Of a stretch of 64,000 nucleotides of DNA, positions 63,981 to 64,000 are shown piece after piece (position 1 is the first letter of the stretch; every line of letters starts with the position of its first letter). The notes below the pieces were generated by a model, which saw only the letters and a program-made list of their open reading frames with translations, had not been told where the DNA came from and made no database searches. The position numbers and the translations under genes are program-made. This DNA comes from Rhodanobacter sp. A1T4 (GTDB lineage: Bacteria > Pseudomonadota > Gammaproteobacteria > Xanthomonadales > Rhodanobacteraceae): NCBI RefSeq assembly GCF_014207185.1, contig NZ_JACHCP010000010.1:1-64000 (forward strand), in the 5' to 3' direction.

Positions 63981-64000
63981 GTTTGTACGCACTTGCGGAA

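Overview
The window is 64 kb of GC-rich, densely coding bacterial chromosome. Gene content and order point to a gammaproteobacterium of the Lysobacterales (Xanthomonadales), most likely Rhodanobacteraceae (Dyella/Frateuria/Luteibacter type). The reasons are the rhlB<>trxA-rho arrangement, a Rho with a long low-complexity N-terminus, several NodT/RND efflux operons, and a CIRCE-controlled rpoH. The genus is inference; there is no rRNA here to settle it.

Layout. (1) 1-11.6 kb is the edge of a trans-acyltransferase polyketide (probably PKS/NRPS hybrid) cluster on the minus strand. It holds a giant PKS running off the left edge (KS-DH-KR-ACP-KS..., no integral AT), a fused AT-AT-PfaD enoyl reductase, an MbtH-like protein and an Sfp-type phosphopantetheinyl transferase, with a decayed spacer of about 1.5 kb inside. 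(2) 11.9-20.9 kb is core: gltD/gltB (minus), envC and a C-terminal processing protease (plus). (3) 21-29 kb is an RND efflux operon with an upstream OmpR-type two-component system. (4) 29-32.3 kb holds rpoH with a CIRCE operator in its promoter, then a luxR-rsaM-luxI quorum-sensing locus with a lux box before luxI. A second lux box lies in the next intergenic region. (5) 33-42.2 kb is an MdtABC-like RND operon with two permeases and its own outer-membrane factor. (6) 42.3-55.5 kb is a lanthanide-type alcohol/methanol oxidation island: xoxF, xoxJ, a two-haem xoxG-like cytochrome, glutathione-dependent formaldehyde dehydrogenase, a Gfa-like protein and a NarL-type regulator run as one minus-strand series. 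Flanking them are its probable histidine kinase, a TonB-dependent receptor and an AcoR-like sigma-54 activator. A good -24/-12 promoter sits ahead of xoxF. (7) 55.6-64 kb is core again: ung, a double-receiver response regulator, ftsX/ftsE, rhlB, trxA and rho.

How the parts work together. The PPTase would load the carrier domains of the PKS/NRPS, the free AT domains would supply malonyl units, and PfaD would reduce enoyl intermediates. In the methanol island XoxF would oxidise a short alcohol in the periplasm using PQQ and a lanthanide. XoxJ would assist it and the fused cytochrome would take the electrons. Formaldehyde reaching the cytoplasm would be caught by glutathione and oxidised. The TonB receptor is a candidate importer for the metal. 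No tRNA, rRNA, CRISPR array or intact insertion sequence was seen.
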